Assembly (NCBI GenBank): GCA_002746275.1
Contig: NVWR01000001.1
Span: forward strand, 408,430-420,384
Source: Rhodobiaceae bacterium
Lineage (GTDB): Bacteria; Pseudomonadota; Alphaproteobacteria; Parvibaculales; Parvibaculaceae
DNA length: 11,955 nucleotides
Reading direction: 5' to 3'
Shown here piece after piece: positions 1-6,644 of the stretch. The position numbers and the translations under genes are program-made. A model generated the notes under the pieces. That model saw only the letters and a list, made by a program, of their open reading frames with translations, did not search any database and was not told the DNA's origin. How positions within the stretch are numbered: position 1 is the stretch's first letter; every line of letters starts with the position of its first letter.

Positions 1-2
1 TG

Positions 3-26
3 TCCCCAAAGAAACGGGGAGCTCCC
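3..26 (+). promoter_or_regulatory. Shine-Dalgarno of xth inside possible hairpins
   Basis: The ribosome binding site GGGGAG (16-21) can pair two ways. TCCCC at 3-7 can pair with GGGGA at 16-20, giving a 5-bp stem with an 8-base loop. The 10-base palindrome GGGAGCTCCC at 17-26 also ends right at the start codon. Either could partly hide the site. Only the sequence is seen; regulation is inference, and the upstream context is cut off by the window edge. Confidence 0.3.
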
Positions 27-809
27 ATGAAGATCGCCACATTCAACGTCAATTCCATCAAGGCGCGGTTGAACAACCTTGTTCACTGGCTCGAAGAAGC
101 CAAGCCCGACATTGTCTGCCTTCAGGAACTGAAGTGTGTTGATGAGGCTTTCCCCCACGAAGCCATAGAAGCACTTGGCTACAACGTCGCCGTACATGGG
201 CAGAAGACCTATAACGGCGTTGCCATCCTCTCCAAATTTCCTCTCGAAGACATCACCAAGGGTCTTCCCGGTGACGACAGCGATGAGCAGGCCCGTTATG
301 TCGAAGCCGTGGTGTCCACCAAGGATGCGGTTCTGCGCGTCGCCTCCATCTACCTGCCCAACGGCAACCCGGTCGACACAGAGAAATATCCCTACAAGTT
401 GGGATGGATGGATCGGCTGACGGCCCACACGAAAGAACTGCTGCAGGCGGAGGAAATGCTTGTGCTCGCTGGTGACTACAACGTCATCCGAACAGCTGAC
501 GATTGCTATGATCTCAAAGCCTGGGCGGACGATGCCTTGTTCAAGATCGAAACCCGGGAGAAGTTCTACGAGCTCGTCAATCTTGGTCTCACGGATTCAT
601 TTCGCGCCTGCCACACAGAGCCCAACCGCTATTCCTTCTGGGACTATCAGCGCGGCTCCTGGCAAAAAGACAATGGTATCCTCATCGATCATCTTCTGCT
701 GTCGCCGCAAGCGGCTGATAGGTTGACCGCATGTGATATCGACAAAGCACCACGTGGGCGCGAAAAACCCTCAGACCACACGCCGGTCTGGATTGAACTG
801 GACGTTTGA
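27..809 (+). CDS. xth: Exodeoxyribonuclease III (class II AP endonuclease)
   Basis: This DNA-repair enzyme of the endonuclease/exonuclease/phosphatase fold cuts 5' of abasic sites and removes 3' blocking groups in base excision repair, in the cytoplasm. At 260 residues it is close to E. coli ExoIII (268). The active-site set is complete and nearly in E. coli register: N7 in the opening TFNVNS, E34 in LQELK, Y109, D150 and N152 in AGDYNV, D221 in LIDHLLL, and D250-H251 in the C-terminal SDHTPVW. The ATG is preceded by GGGGAG at 16-21 with a 5-base gap, which fixes the start. The gene stands alone on its strand, and its stop lies 5 bases from the stop of the convergent metallopeptidase gene. 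Its promoter lies outside the window. The assignment is secure; the paralogue type (XthA1 or XthA2) is not resolved. Confidence 0.95.
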   Translation: MKIATFNVNSIKARLNNLVHWLEEAKPDIVCLQELKCVDEAFPHEAIEALGYNVAVHGQKTYNGVAILSKFPLEDITKGLPGDDSDEQARYVEAVVSTKDAVLRVASIYLPNGNPVDTEKYPYKLGWMDRLTAHTKELLQAEEMLVLAGDYNVIRTADDCYDLKAWADDALFKIETREKFYELVNLGLTDSFRACHTEPNRYSFWDYQRGSWQKDNGILIDHLLLSPQAADRLTACDIDKAPRGREKPSDHTPVWIELDV

Positions 810-814
810 TCCAC

Positions 815-2326
815 TCATGACATATCTGGCTCCCCCGGCATCAAACGCACGCCGGGCCTAAGATGTTGATAGTCCAGTTCGCGATGATCCGCGGGGTTCG
901 GGCCAGGGCTTGCCACCACAAGAATTTCAGACGCGATGGAGTTGAAGTCAGCCCGAAAATGGACTGAGCTTTTCACGGCGATAATATCCTGCACCATCGG
1001 GTCACATCCAAGATGCTCAAACATCGCGCGGTCAGCGCATTGAACCTTCTTCGATCCGACCACAATTTCAATCCCGTCATATTTGAGCAGCGCACTGGGC
1101 CCAAGCGAAAGTGTCGCGCCATCATAATAGGGGCCAGAGGCGATGAACTCGCCGGCGGACAGAGCCAAAACCTCAAACGTGCCCGTCAGCGGTGTCTCCC
1201 CGGGCGCACCGCCTGTCTTTGCTCCCAAGGAAATGTCGATGGTCGCCCCTTTGCCCGCCGCATGAGCAGCGGCCGCAACCTCAGGGTCATACAAGACGCC
1301 CAGTGCAACACGAGCCCCTTCCGCAGCAACCAAGGCCTTCAGCAAACCAACCGTATCCCCATTTCCGCCAGCGCCGGGGTTGTCTTGTGTATCGGCCATA
1401 ACAATCGGGCCTGCCGTTCTCTTTTTGGCAATAGCGTAGGCAACAGCAGCGTCCGGAGCCCAGACGCCACCGGCAAAGGCCTCTTCTTGCTGTCCTACGC
1501 CCTTAACAAGTGCGTCAGCCACCGCGTCGGCAGTCTGTTGGTTCTCCGCATAAACCAGGACCGACGGTCCACACTCAAAAATATCAGCCGGTGCAAACCC
1601 GGTGGCAAACGACGCACCAAACACTGCGCCATGTTCATGCGTCTTGTTGTCCAGGGCCGCAATGCCCGCGTAGAGCGAAGCACCTGGTTCCACCAACGTG
1701 CAACTGCCTGTGAGTGGGATCAGGAAATCCAATTTTCGAAAAGCCTTCGCAAGCCGGACATTGCCTTTGCCCAGCGCGTCAAGCGCGACGGCCGTTCGTC
1801 TTCCTGTCTCCGCCATGTCCACATGAGGGTAGGTTCGGTAGGCCGTCAAAAAATCTGCTGCAGCCATCATCGCCGAAGTCACATTCGCATGCAGATCGAG
1901 GCTTGCAACAATCCAAATATCCGGGCCCACAATATCGCGGACCCTCTGCAACAATGTTCCCTCGCCATCCTCCAGATGTTCCGTAACCATGGCACCGTGC
2001 AAGTCCAGATAAACAGCATCAGTGTCTGACGTCACTTTTTGCAACTGGGAGAGCAACATATCGGTGAACCGCTCATAGGCGTCCTTTGTCACCGGGCCAG
2101 ATGGAGTCGCAGAGCACCAGGACAGCGGTTCGAAGGTCGCGCCTCGTGCGGCAGCTTCGGCGACAAAACCCGCAACAGGAACGTTGGTGCCCTCACATGC
2201 GCTAAGCAGTGGCGCACCGATCTGCATGCCAGGCCAGGAATCCGCTTGCACAAAAGCCTCCCAATCCGCCTTCATCGGGGCGAACGTATTGGTTTCGTGC
2301 TGAAATCCACCGACAGCAATCTTCAT
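815..2326 (-). CDS. M81 family metallopeptidase (MlrC-like, microcystinase family)
   Basis: This is a 503-residue protein with the two parts of the M81/MlrC family. The N-terminal metal-binding domain (about 1-290) starts with GGFQHETNTF. The C-terminal MlrC domain (about 300-490) contains the family signature DTQDNPGAGGNGD at 312-324 and KSSVHFRADF at 452-461. Likely zinc ligands are D144 and H146 in SLDLHANV and H168 in TYPHVD. Their 2- and 22-residue spacing matches the ligands described for MlrC. H10 and the YLDLHGAM segment (106-113) are probably also at the active site. MlrC of Sphingomonas cleaves linearised microcystin peptides, but most family members have unknown substrates. No mlrA, mlrB or mlrD gene is nearby, so microcystin breakdown should not be assumed. 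There is no signal peptide, so it is probably cytoplasmic. The start ATG has a modest GGGG about 8 bases upstream. The gene is divergent from the EthD gene (65-base spacer). Confidence 0.88.
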   Translation of the reverse strand: MKIAVGGFQHETNTFAPMKADWEAFVQADSWPGMQIGAPLLSACEGTNVPVAGFVAEAAARGATFEPLSWCSATPSGPVTKDAYERFTDMLLSQLQKVTSDTDAVYLDLHGAMVTEHLEDGEGTLLQRVRDIVGPDIWIVASLDLHANVTSAMMAAADFLTAYRTYPHVDMAETGRRTAVALDALGKGNVRLAKAFRKLDFLIPLTGSCTLVEPGASLYAGIAALDNKTHEHGAVFGASFATGFAPADIFECGPSVLVYAENQQTADAVADALVKGVGQQEEAFAGGVWAPDAAVAYAIAKKRTAGPIVMADTQDNPGAGGNGDTVGLLKALVAAEGARVALGVLYDPEVAAAAHAAGKGATIDISLGAKTGGAPGETPLTGTFEVLALSAGEFIASGPYYDGATLSLGPSALLKYDGIEIVVGSKKVQCADRAMFEHLGCDPMVQDIIAVKSSVHFRADFNSIASEILVVASPGPNPADHRELDYQHLRPGVRLMPGEPDMS

Positions 2327-2391
2327 GCATTATCCCCGCGTTAGCCGTTAGAATAGAGCCTTGCCAACCATGAAGCGAGGAAGGAAAGAAC

Positions 2392-2775
2392 ATGATCCGC
2401 ATCACCTTTTGCCTGACCCGGAAGGACGGCATGACCCTTGATGATTTCCAGGACTATTGGCTGACCAAACATGCGCCCCTGGTTAAGTCCGTCGCCGGCA
2501 CGCTGCATATTCGAAGATACGTGCAACTCCATACCCGGAACTTTCCCGAGACTGAGGGCGCGAGAGCGTCGCGGGCGGGAACACTCAAATCAGCACCTGC
2601 AATTTACGATGGCGTTGCGGAACTTTGGTGGGACAGTATGAAGGACTTAAACGCCGCCGTTTCAACGGAAGCGGGGGTCGCCGCCGGGCGGCTACTTCTC
2701 GAAGACGAGGCAAAATTTATCGACTTTTCCCGCTCACCGCTTTGGTACGGCGAGGAAGAAGTCATCATTGGATGA
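2392..2775 (+). CDS. EthD domain-containing protein
   Basis: This small cytoplasmic protein of 127 residues has the dimeric alpha/beta-barrel (ferredoxin-like) EthD fold. The family signature is at 10-31, with RKDGMTLDDF followed by YWLTKHAPLV. The second half has the usual YDGVAELWWDSMKDL segment (72-86), and the protein ends in FSRSPLWYGEEE. EthD was named from a gene needed for ethyl tert-butyl ether degradation in Rhodococcus. Most relatives have no proven reaction and occur beside oxidoreductase genes. AGGAAGGA at 2378-2385 lies 6 bases before the ATG and makes the start firm. The gene is divergent from the metallopeptidase and converges on the Sel1-repeat gene, with 5 bases between stops. 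A joint role with the alcohol dehydrogenase 1 kb away is possible, but nothing in the sequence shows it. Confidence 0.85.
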   Translation: MIRITFCLTRKDGMTLDDFQDYWLTKHAPLVKSVAGTLHIRRYVQLHTRNFPETEGARASRAGTLKSAPAIYDGVAELWWDSMKDLNAAVSTEAGVAAGRLLLEDEAKFIDFSRSPLWYGEEEVIIG

Positions 2776-2780
2776 AGTGC

Positions 2781-3521
2781 TTAGCGTGCGTTGCTGGCCT
2801 GAACCCAAATCTCAGCCTGTCGATGTCCCTCGAGCTGAGAATCGCTTGGAATGAACCGTTGCAGGTCGTCTTGAGCTATTGAAACGTCCGCCGCCTTGGC
2901 GGGGTCCACATAGCGACGCGCGAGATCAAGGTACATCGCTGCCTTGATGGGGTCTTCAACAACCCCCTCGCCGCGCGCAAAAATTTCTGCAAGATCCAAG
3001 AATGCAGGTACATGCGCTTTCTTTGAGGCGAGAAGTAACCAGCGCAAGCCCTCCACACGGTCACGGGGCACGCCCTGCCCCAGCCTGTGTATCACCCCCA
3101 GATAATACTGGGCCTCACCGCTATATTGCAGCGCGGCTTTGTCGAACCAAAACCCGGCAAGCGTGTAGTCCTGATCGATATCAGCTTCTTCATTGCCAGC
3201 GTAAAAATAGAGTGCGGCTTGCACCTGTGCTGCGGGATGCCCGGCCTCACTTGCCTGCAGAAAATACGGCAGGGCCAGGCGATCGGATTTAACAACCCCG
3301 TTTCCTGATTTATACATGTGCCCCAGAAGGAACGCCGCAACGACATTGCCCTCTTCGGCACCCTGCTTCCATTCATCCACGGCACCGGCTACATCGCCAC
3401 GCTCGTATAAACCCAGCCCGCGCTCAAAATCGGCATGAGCAACACCGGAAGACATCGTGACGACAAGCGCCGCCAGCGTGACTTTTGCGTAATAAAACCG
3501 TGACATGGATAGCTCTCTCAT
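2781..3521 (-). CDS. Secreted Sel1-like (TPR-type) repeat protein
   Basis: This is a 246-residue protein with an N-terminal signal peptide. A short basic start is followed by the hydrophobic stretch VTLAALVVTMSSGVAHA, with likely cleavage after VAHA at about residue 30. Several Sel1-like repeats of about 36 residues follow: AAFLLGHMYKSGNGV (about 62-76), AQVQAALYFYAGNEEADIDQ (about 98-117), AQYYLGVIHRLGQGV (137-151) and AFLDLAEIFARGEGVVEDP (173-191). Such proteins are periplasmic or envelope scaffolds for protein-protein contacts; the partner is unknown. I chose the ATG at 3521 because AGGA lies 5 bases upstream. The ATG at 3506 (241 residues) is also possible and has a weaker GAGAG. The reading frame stays open further upstream to 3653, but that part is not protein-like for a secreted protein. 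The promoter must lie in the 207-base spacer shared with the divergent alcohol dehydrogenase gene. Confidence 0.85.
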   Translation of the reverse strand: MRELSMSRFYYAKVTLAALVVTMSSGVAHADFERGLGLYERGDVAGAVDEWKQGAEEGNVVAAFLLGHMYKSGNGVVKSDRLALPYFLQASEAGHPAAQVQAALYFYAGNEEADIDQDYTLAGFWFDKAALQYSGEAQYYLGVIHRLGQGVPRDRVEGLRWLLLASKKAHVPAFLDLAEIFARGEGVVEDPIKAAMYLDLARRYVDPAKAADVSIAQDDLQRFIPSDSQLEGHRQAEIWVQASNAR

Positions 3522-3652
3522 TCGTTTCCTAGCCGATCCTAACGAATTGGGAATGGCTCTGCTTGTTCTTGTCGGTGCAGTGGTTAATCGAGCGCGATAA
3601 TAGATCCGCAGAGGCGCGCAATCCAGCCTTCCGCATGGGAAAATTGGTGCCA

Positions 3653-3678
3653 TTGACCCCGCGCCCTCACCGGGTCAA
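3653..3678. promoter_or_regulatory. Inverted repeat, candidate operator for adh/Sel1 spacer
   Basis: There is a perfect 7-base dyad, TTGACCC at 3653-3659 and GGGTCAA at 3672-3678, with a 12-base spacer. The arms are 19 bases centre to centre, about two helical turns, as expected for a dimeric repressor or activator. It sits 51 bases before the alcohol dehydrogenase ATG and 131 bases before the divergent Sel1 gene. TTGACC on either strand could also serve as a -35 box, but I see no good -10 at the right distance. The regulator is unknown. Confidence 0.4.
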
Positions 3679-3728
3679 CATCGCCCCAATCAAAATGCCG
3701 AATGGCTAACAAATGCGGGAGAAATCAG

Positions 3729-4811
3729 ATGAAAGCGGCTGTCTTACGCGAGGTCGGAAAACCCCTCCAGATCGAAGATGTTCAGATCAACAAACCAGGC
3801 CCTCATGAGGTGCTGATCCGCACCAAGGCGGCCGGTGTTTGTCACTCAGACCTTCATTTTGTAAACGGAACCTATCCCTACCCGCTGCCTGCTGTGCTTG
3901 GCCATGAATCATCGGGCATCGTGGAACAGATTGGTTCAGAGGTACGCACCGTTGCCGTTGGCGATCACGTGATCACCTGCCTGTCAGCCTTCTGTGGTCA
4001 CTGTGAGCACTGCCTGACGGGTCACATGTCCAGGTGTCCCGGCACAGAGACCCAACGAGGTGCCGACGACGAACCTCGCCTGTCCAACGGCACAGACCCC
4101 ATGTTCCAGTTCCTCAACCTCTCATCATTTGCCGAGCAAATGCTCATTCATGAGCATGCTTGCACGAAGGTCCGCAAAGACATGCCCTTCGATGTCGCTG
4201 CTCTAATCGGGTGTTCTGTGACAACCGGCGTCGGAGCCATCATCAACACCACCAAAGTCACCCCCGGTGAAACCGTTGCCGTCATCGGCTGCGGCGGAGT
4301 AGGTCTTGCCGCGATCAATGGTGCAGCGATTGCTGGGGCTGGGCGCATCATCGCGATTGACACCCAGGGTTCAAAACTCAATCTCGCAAAAGAATTTGGT
4401 GCGACCGATGTTATCAACGCGAAGGATGGTGACCCTGTCGCGCAGGTGATAGAAATGACCGGCGGCGGTGTCCACCATGCCCTGGAAGCCATCGGCCTCA
4501 AGGCAACGACGGAACAGGCGTTCAAAATGCTCGCGCGCGGCGGCACCGCCACCGTTATCGGCATGATCCCACTCGGCGTGAACATCGAACTCCACGGAGC
4601 AGATTTCCTGGCTGAAAAGAAAATCCAGGGCTCGCTGATGGGATCGAACCGTTTCCCCGTCGATATGCCGCGCTATGTCGACTTCTACATGAGCGGAAAG
4701 CTGAAACTCGACAACATGATTTCACAGCGCATCAAACTGGCCGATATAAATGATGCTTTCACAGAATTGGAACGCGGCGAGCTTGCAAGATCGGTCATCA
4801 TGTTTGACTGA
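3729..4811 (+). CDS. Zinc-dependent alcohol dehydrogenase (MDR family)
   Basis: This is a 360-residue medium-chain dehydrogenase/reductase that probably oxidises an alcohol with an NAD-type cofactor in the cytoplasm. The GroES-like catalytic domain (about 1-150) carries C38 (GVCHSD) and H59-E60 (LGHES), with C162 (IGCSVTTGVGA) as the third catalytic-zinc ligand. The structural-zinc cysteines C89, C92, C95 and C103 are all present (CGHCEHC then RC). The Rossmann domain has GCGGVG at 187-192, and D211 at the end of the second strand suggests NAD(H) preference. It resembles class III and NDMA-dependent type alcohol dehydrogenases, but I cannot name the substrate. I start at the ATG at 3729 because GGGAG lies at 3717-3721 and MKAAVLREVG is the usual family start; an in-frame ATG 27 bases earlier lacks support. 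A strong hairpin terminator follows. The gene is monocistronic and divergent from the Sel1 gene. Confidence 0.9.
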   Translation: MKAAVLREVGKPLQIEDVQINKPGPHEVLIRTKAAGVCHSDLHFVNGTYPYPLPAVLGHESSGIVEQIGSEVRTVAVGDHVITCLSAFCGHCEHCLTGHMSRCPGTETQRGADDEPRLSNGTDPMFQFLNLSSFAEQMLIHEHACTKVRKDMPFDVAALIGCSVTTGVGAIINTTKVTPGETVAVIGCGGVGLAAINGAAIAGAGRIIAIDTQGSKLNLAKEFGATDVINAKDGDPVAQVIEMTGGGVHHALEAIGLKATTEQAFKMLARGGTATVIGMIPLGVNIELHGADFLAEKKIQGSLMGSNRFPVDMPRYVDFYMSGKLKLDNMISQRIKLADINDAFTELERGELARSVIMFD

Positions 4812-4839
4812 TTGATCCAGCTATAACGCCTTCATTAAG

Positions 4840-4882
4840 AACGGCTCCTTGCGTCCAATCCGGTCAAGCAAGGGGCCGTTTT
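4840..4882 (+). terminator. Rho-independent terminator of the alcohol dehydrogenase gene
   Basis: A 13-bp stem has left arm 4840-4852 (AACGGCTCCTTGC) and right arm 4868-4880, with one G-T wobble and a 15-base loop. The tail is TTTTCATT. It starts 28 bases after the adh stop. The right arm ends 1 base from the stop of the convergent serine hydrolase gene, so on the minus strand the same hairpin directly follows that gene. There it lacks a good T run and may act only weakly. Confidence 0.8.
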
Positions 4883-6045
4883 CATTCTAACTGATGCAGA
4901 ATACTCGCGTAGTGGACCATGAAGGTCTCCTCGTCCAGAACTTCACTATCGTTCCAGGAGGCAGAGACACAGTAAAAAGTCCCATCTTCGCCCAGCAGGC
5001 CGGTTGTCATGTTCAGCACGCCAAAATCACTGCCGCCTTTGTAACTTGTCTGAGCCCAGTTTTCCGCGATCGCGACACCCGGATTAATCTGCAAAACATC
5101 CCGGTCAGCAAGGTCCGTCATCAGAGTGCAGAGCTCGCGGGTTGAAAAATGCCACTCCATCTCCAGCAAAGGACCACCGATGAGGTCGCTAAGGGAGGGC
5201 GGAGGTGTATCAGTGAGACCGTCGAGAATATTCGCCCGTTCGTCGAACGCACCCTCAAGATAGCGGGTCCGCAGCGCGTTCATCGGCGTGCTTTTAAGCA
5301 GAAACAGTTCGCGGGTCTTCAGGAAAGGGCGGTTTCGCGGGCTGATCATCTCAACACTGTTCCGCGTCACAATATCAATCAGCGCATCGGTTGCGGTGTT
5401 ATCGCTTTGCGAAATCATCAGGCTCGCCAACGTGTGGATTGTAATCGGCGCCCCCACCGGCCAATCTTGCAATTTCCCACTGGGGAGACTGCGCCAGCTC
5501 TCCTCAAACCCCACAACCTGAGCCCATTCCAACTTACCCGCCCCGATCAGGTTATCGAGAGCCTTCAGCACCGCAAGTTTGAACGTAGAACCAACAGCCA
5601 TCGGCTGACCAGCATCCACATTCACCAGTTCTTCTCCGTTTTGAGTGACCAAAATGGATACCGAGCCTGACAGAGCCTTAAGTCGGCTCACGGCCTCCTC
5701 CAAAGAAGAGGCATAGGCAATCGGCATCTCAAACAGAATTAGAGTGATGCGCCCCTGAGTATCAATTGCGATATCAAATTTGACCTCTCCCTTTTCAAAT
5801 CGCGCTAGGCACTTCACGGCACACTGCTCAATGTCTCTCAGCACGCCCAATCCCTCTTTGAGGTCATTCACAACTCGCGTAACAGCCGGCGCAAATTGTT
5901 CCTGGGCGAACCATTCCGGAGCAATTTCCTCCGACTGGAAAAGTCGCTCTGCAGCCTGACGCGGGGTCAATGCAGATGCCTGAGAAGTGAAAGAGATCAC
6001 TGTGAATACCGAAACAGAGAACAAAACCGCCAAAAAACGAAACAT
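4882..6045 (-). CDS. Secreted serine hydrolase, beta-lactamase class A fold with extra N-terminal domain
   Basis: This 387-residue protein has a signal peptide (FRFLAVLFSVSVFTVISF, cleavage after SQASA near residue 25) and should act in the periplasm. After an N-terminal domain (about 26-110) comes a penicillin-binding/beta-lactamase-like domain. It has SxxK as STFK at 153-156 (nucleophile S153, base K156), SDN at 214-216, and KGG at 336-338 where beta-lactamases have KTG. I cannot find an ExxLN omega-loop motif, so an effective beta-lactamase is unlikely; an esterase, carboxypeptidase or amidase is more plausible. The two-domain layout recalls the ORF12-like proteins known from clavulanic acid clusters, but that is inference from architecture, and no such cluster is here. 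Two cysteines (C75, C79) in the N-terminal domain could form a disulfide. The ATG at 6045 has AAGGG 6 bases upstream and directly starts the signal peptide; the longer frame to 6129 is not used. Confidence 0.82.
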   Translation of the reverse strand: MFRFLAVLFSVSVFTVISFTSQASALTPRQAAERLFQSEEIAPEWFAQEQFAPAVTRVVNDLKEGLGVLRDIEQCAVKCLARFEKGEVKFDIAIDTQGRITLILFEMPIAYASSLEEAVSRLKALSGSVSILVTQNGEELVNVDAGQPMAVGSTFKLAVLKALDNLIGAGKLEWAQVVGFEESWRSLPSGKLQDWPVGAPITIHTLASLMISQSDNTATDALIDIVTRNSVEMISPRNRPFLKTRELFLLKSTPMNALRTRYLEGAFDERANILDGLTDTPPPSLSDLIGGPLLEMEWHFSTRELCTLMTDLADRDVLQINPGVAIAENWAQTSYKGGSDFGVLNMTTGLLGEDGTFYCVSASWNDSEVLDEETFMVHYASILHQLE

Positions 6046-6054
6046 TGAGGACCC

Positions 6055-6157
6055 TTTCAAGACACCGGGATAACCGAGAGAAAGTGTAACAGTGTGTTTC
6101 AAGTGCTTGAAGCAGTCTCTGCCTGACATTAGGTCCTAAGGGTCACGATGCAGTGAC
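6055..6157. promoter_or_regulatory. Cluster of short dyads in the serine hydrolase/DUF2852 divergent spacer
   Basis: The 131-base spacer holds three separate inverted repeats: TTCAAG-TG-CTTGAA at 6098-6111, TTAGG-T-CCTAA at 6129-6139, and GTCAC-N6-GTGAC at 6142-6157. A second TTTCAAG at 6055-6061 repeats the one at 6097-6103 exactly 42 bases away, about four helical turns. These are candidate operators for one or both genes. Dyads this short also arise by chance, so the call is tentative. No clear -35/-10 pair was found. Confidence 0.3.
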
Positions 6158-6176
6158 GTAATGAAAGGAGACCCAA

Positions 6177-6572
6177 ATGTCCCAAGCCTCAAATTCTTCC
6201 GGCTCCCCCAGCGGGTTCGGCTTAGAGAGGCTCGACGATCTGCCCAAAGGTGCATGGATCGCGATCATGATCGTTACATTTATCCTTTTCTGGCCCCTGG
6301 GCCTGGTCGTCCTCGGCTACCTTATTTGGAGTGGAAAAATGCAATCCTGGAAACGTGAACATCGGTGTGGCAGCCGCGGGCATCGCCGCCATCGCTCCCG
6401 CTCAACCGGCAACACAGCATTCGATGAGTATCGCAATGAAACATTGCGCCGCCTGGACGATGAACGCGAAGCCTTCGAAGCTTTTGTCGATCAACTGCGC
6501 CGGGCTAAAGACCAGGAACAGTTCGACAAGTTCATGACAGAGCGATCGACTGAACAGTCAGCTACCAGCTAG
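6177..6572 (+). CDS. DUF2852 domain-containing membrane protein
   Basis: This 131-residue protein matches the DUF2852 family of Alphaproteobacteria, whose function is unknown. A short polar N-terminus leads to one hydrophobic membrane segment at about 27-51 (WIAIMIVTFILFWPLGLVVL and on). A basic stretch rich in Arg and His follows at 59-75, then the conserved soluble C-terminal part starting TGNTAFDEYR (77-86). This continues as a charged helix, likely coiled coil, with RRLDDEREAF, LRRAKDQEQF and DKFM. The basic residues after the membrane segment predict a cytoplasmic C-terminus. AAAGGAG at 6164-6170 lies 6 bases before the ATG and makes the start firm. The gene is divergent from the serine hydrolase and converges on valS across a hairpin terminator. 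Confidence 0.88.
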   Translation: MSQASNSSGSPSGFGLERLDDLPKGAWIAIMIVTFILFWPLGLVVLGYLIWSGKMQSWKREHRCGSRGHRRHRSRSTGNTAFDEYRNETLRRLDDEREAFEAFVDQLRRAKDQEQFDKFMTERSTEQSATS

Positions 6573-6594
6573 AGCACAGCAGTGCATCATGAGA

Positions 6595-6626
6595 AAACGC
6601 CCCTATGAAATTTAGTAGGGGCGTTT
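6595..6626. terminator. Bidirectional terminator between DUF2852 gene and valS
   Basis: A perfect 11-bp stem (6595-6605 with 6616-6626; arms AAACGCCCCTA and TAGGGGCGTTT) has a 10-base loop. On the plus strand the stem ends in TTT followed by CCATT. On the minus strand it is followed by TTTTCTC if one counts the A tract at 6594-6597. It lies 22 bases after the DUF2852 stop and 18 bases after the valS stop, so it probably serves both genes. Confidence 0.8.
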
Positions 6627-6644
6627 CCATTCGAAATTTTCAGA

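Noticed and set aside
1013..2029. Long plus-strand open frame (338 codons) opposite the M81 peptidase gene
   Set aside because: It is fully antisense to a well-supported family gene, its translation is rich in Arg, Cys and Ser with no recognisable motif, and it has no ribosome binding site. It is a shadow of codon bias.
3522..3653. Upstream extension of the Sel1 gene frame by 44 residues
   Set aside because: The extension would put a signal peptide in mid-protein, while the ATG at 3521 has its own Shine-Dalgarno. The extra region also overlaps the spacer needed for promoters.
4882..6045. Antibiotic-resistance class A beta-lactamase
   Set aside because: SxxK and SDN are present, but KTG is KGG, no ExxLN motif is visible, and an additional N-terminal domain is present; resistance is not supported.
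6046..6129. Upstream extension of the serine hydrolase frame by 28 residues
   Set aside because: The signal peptide starts at the ATG at 6045, which has AAGGG at proper spacing; the extension has no such support.
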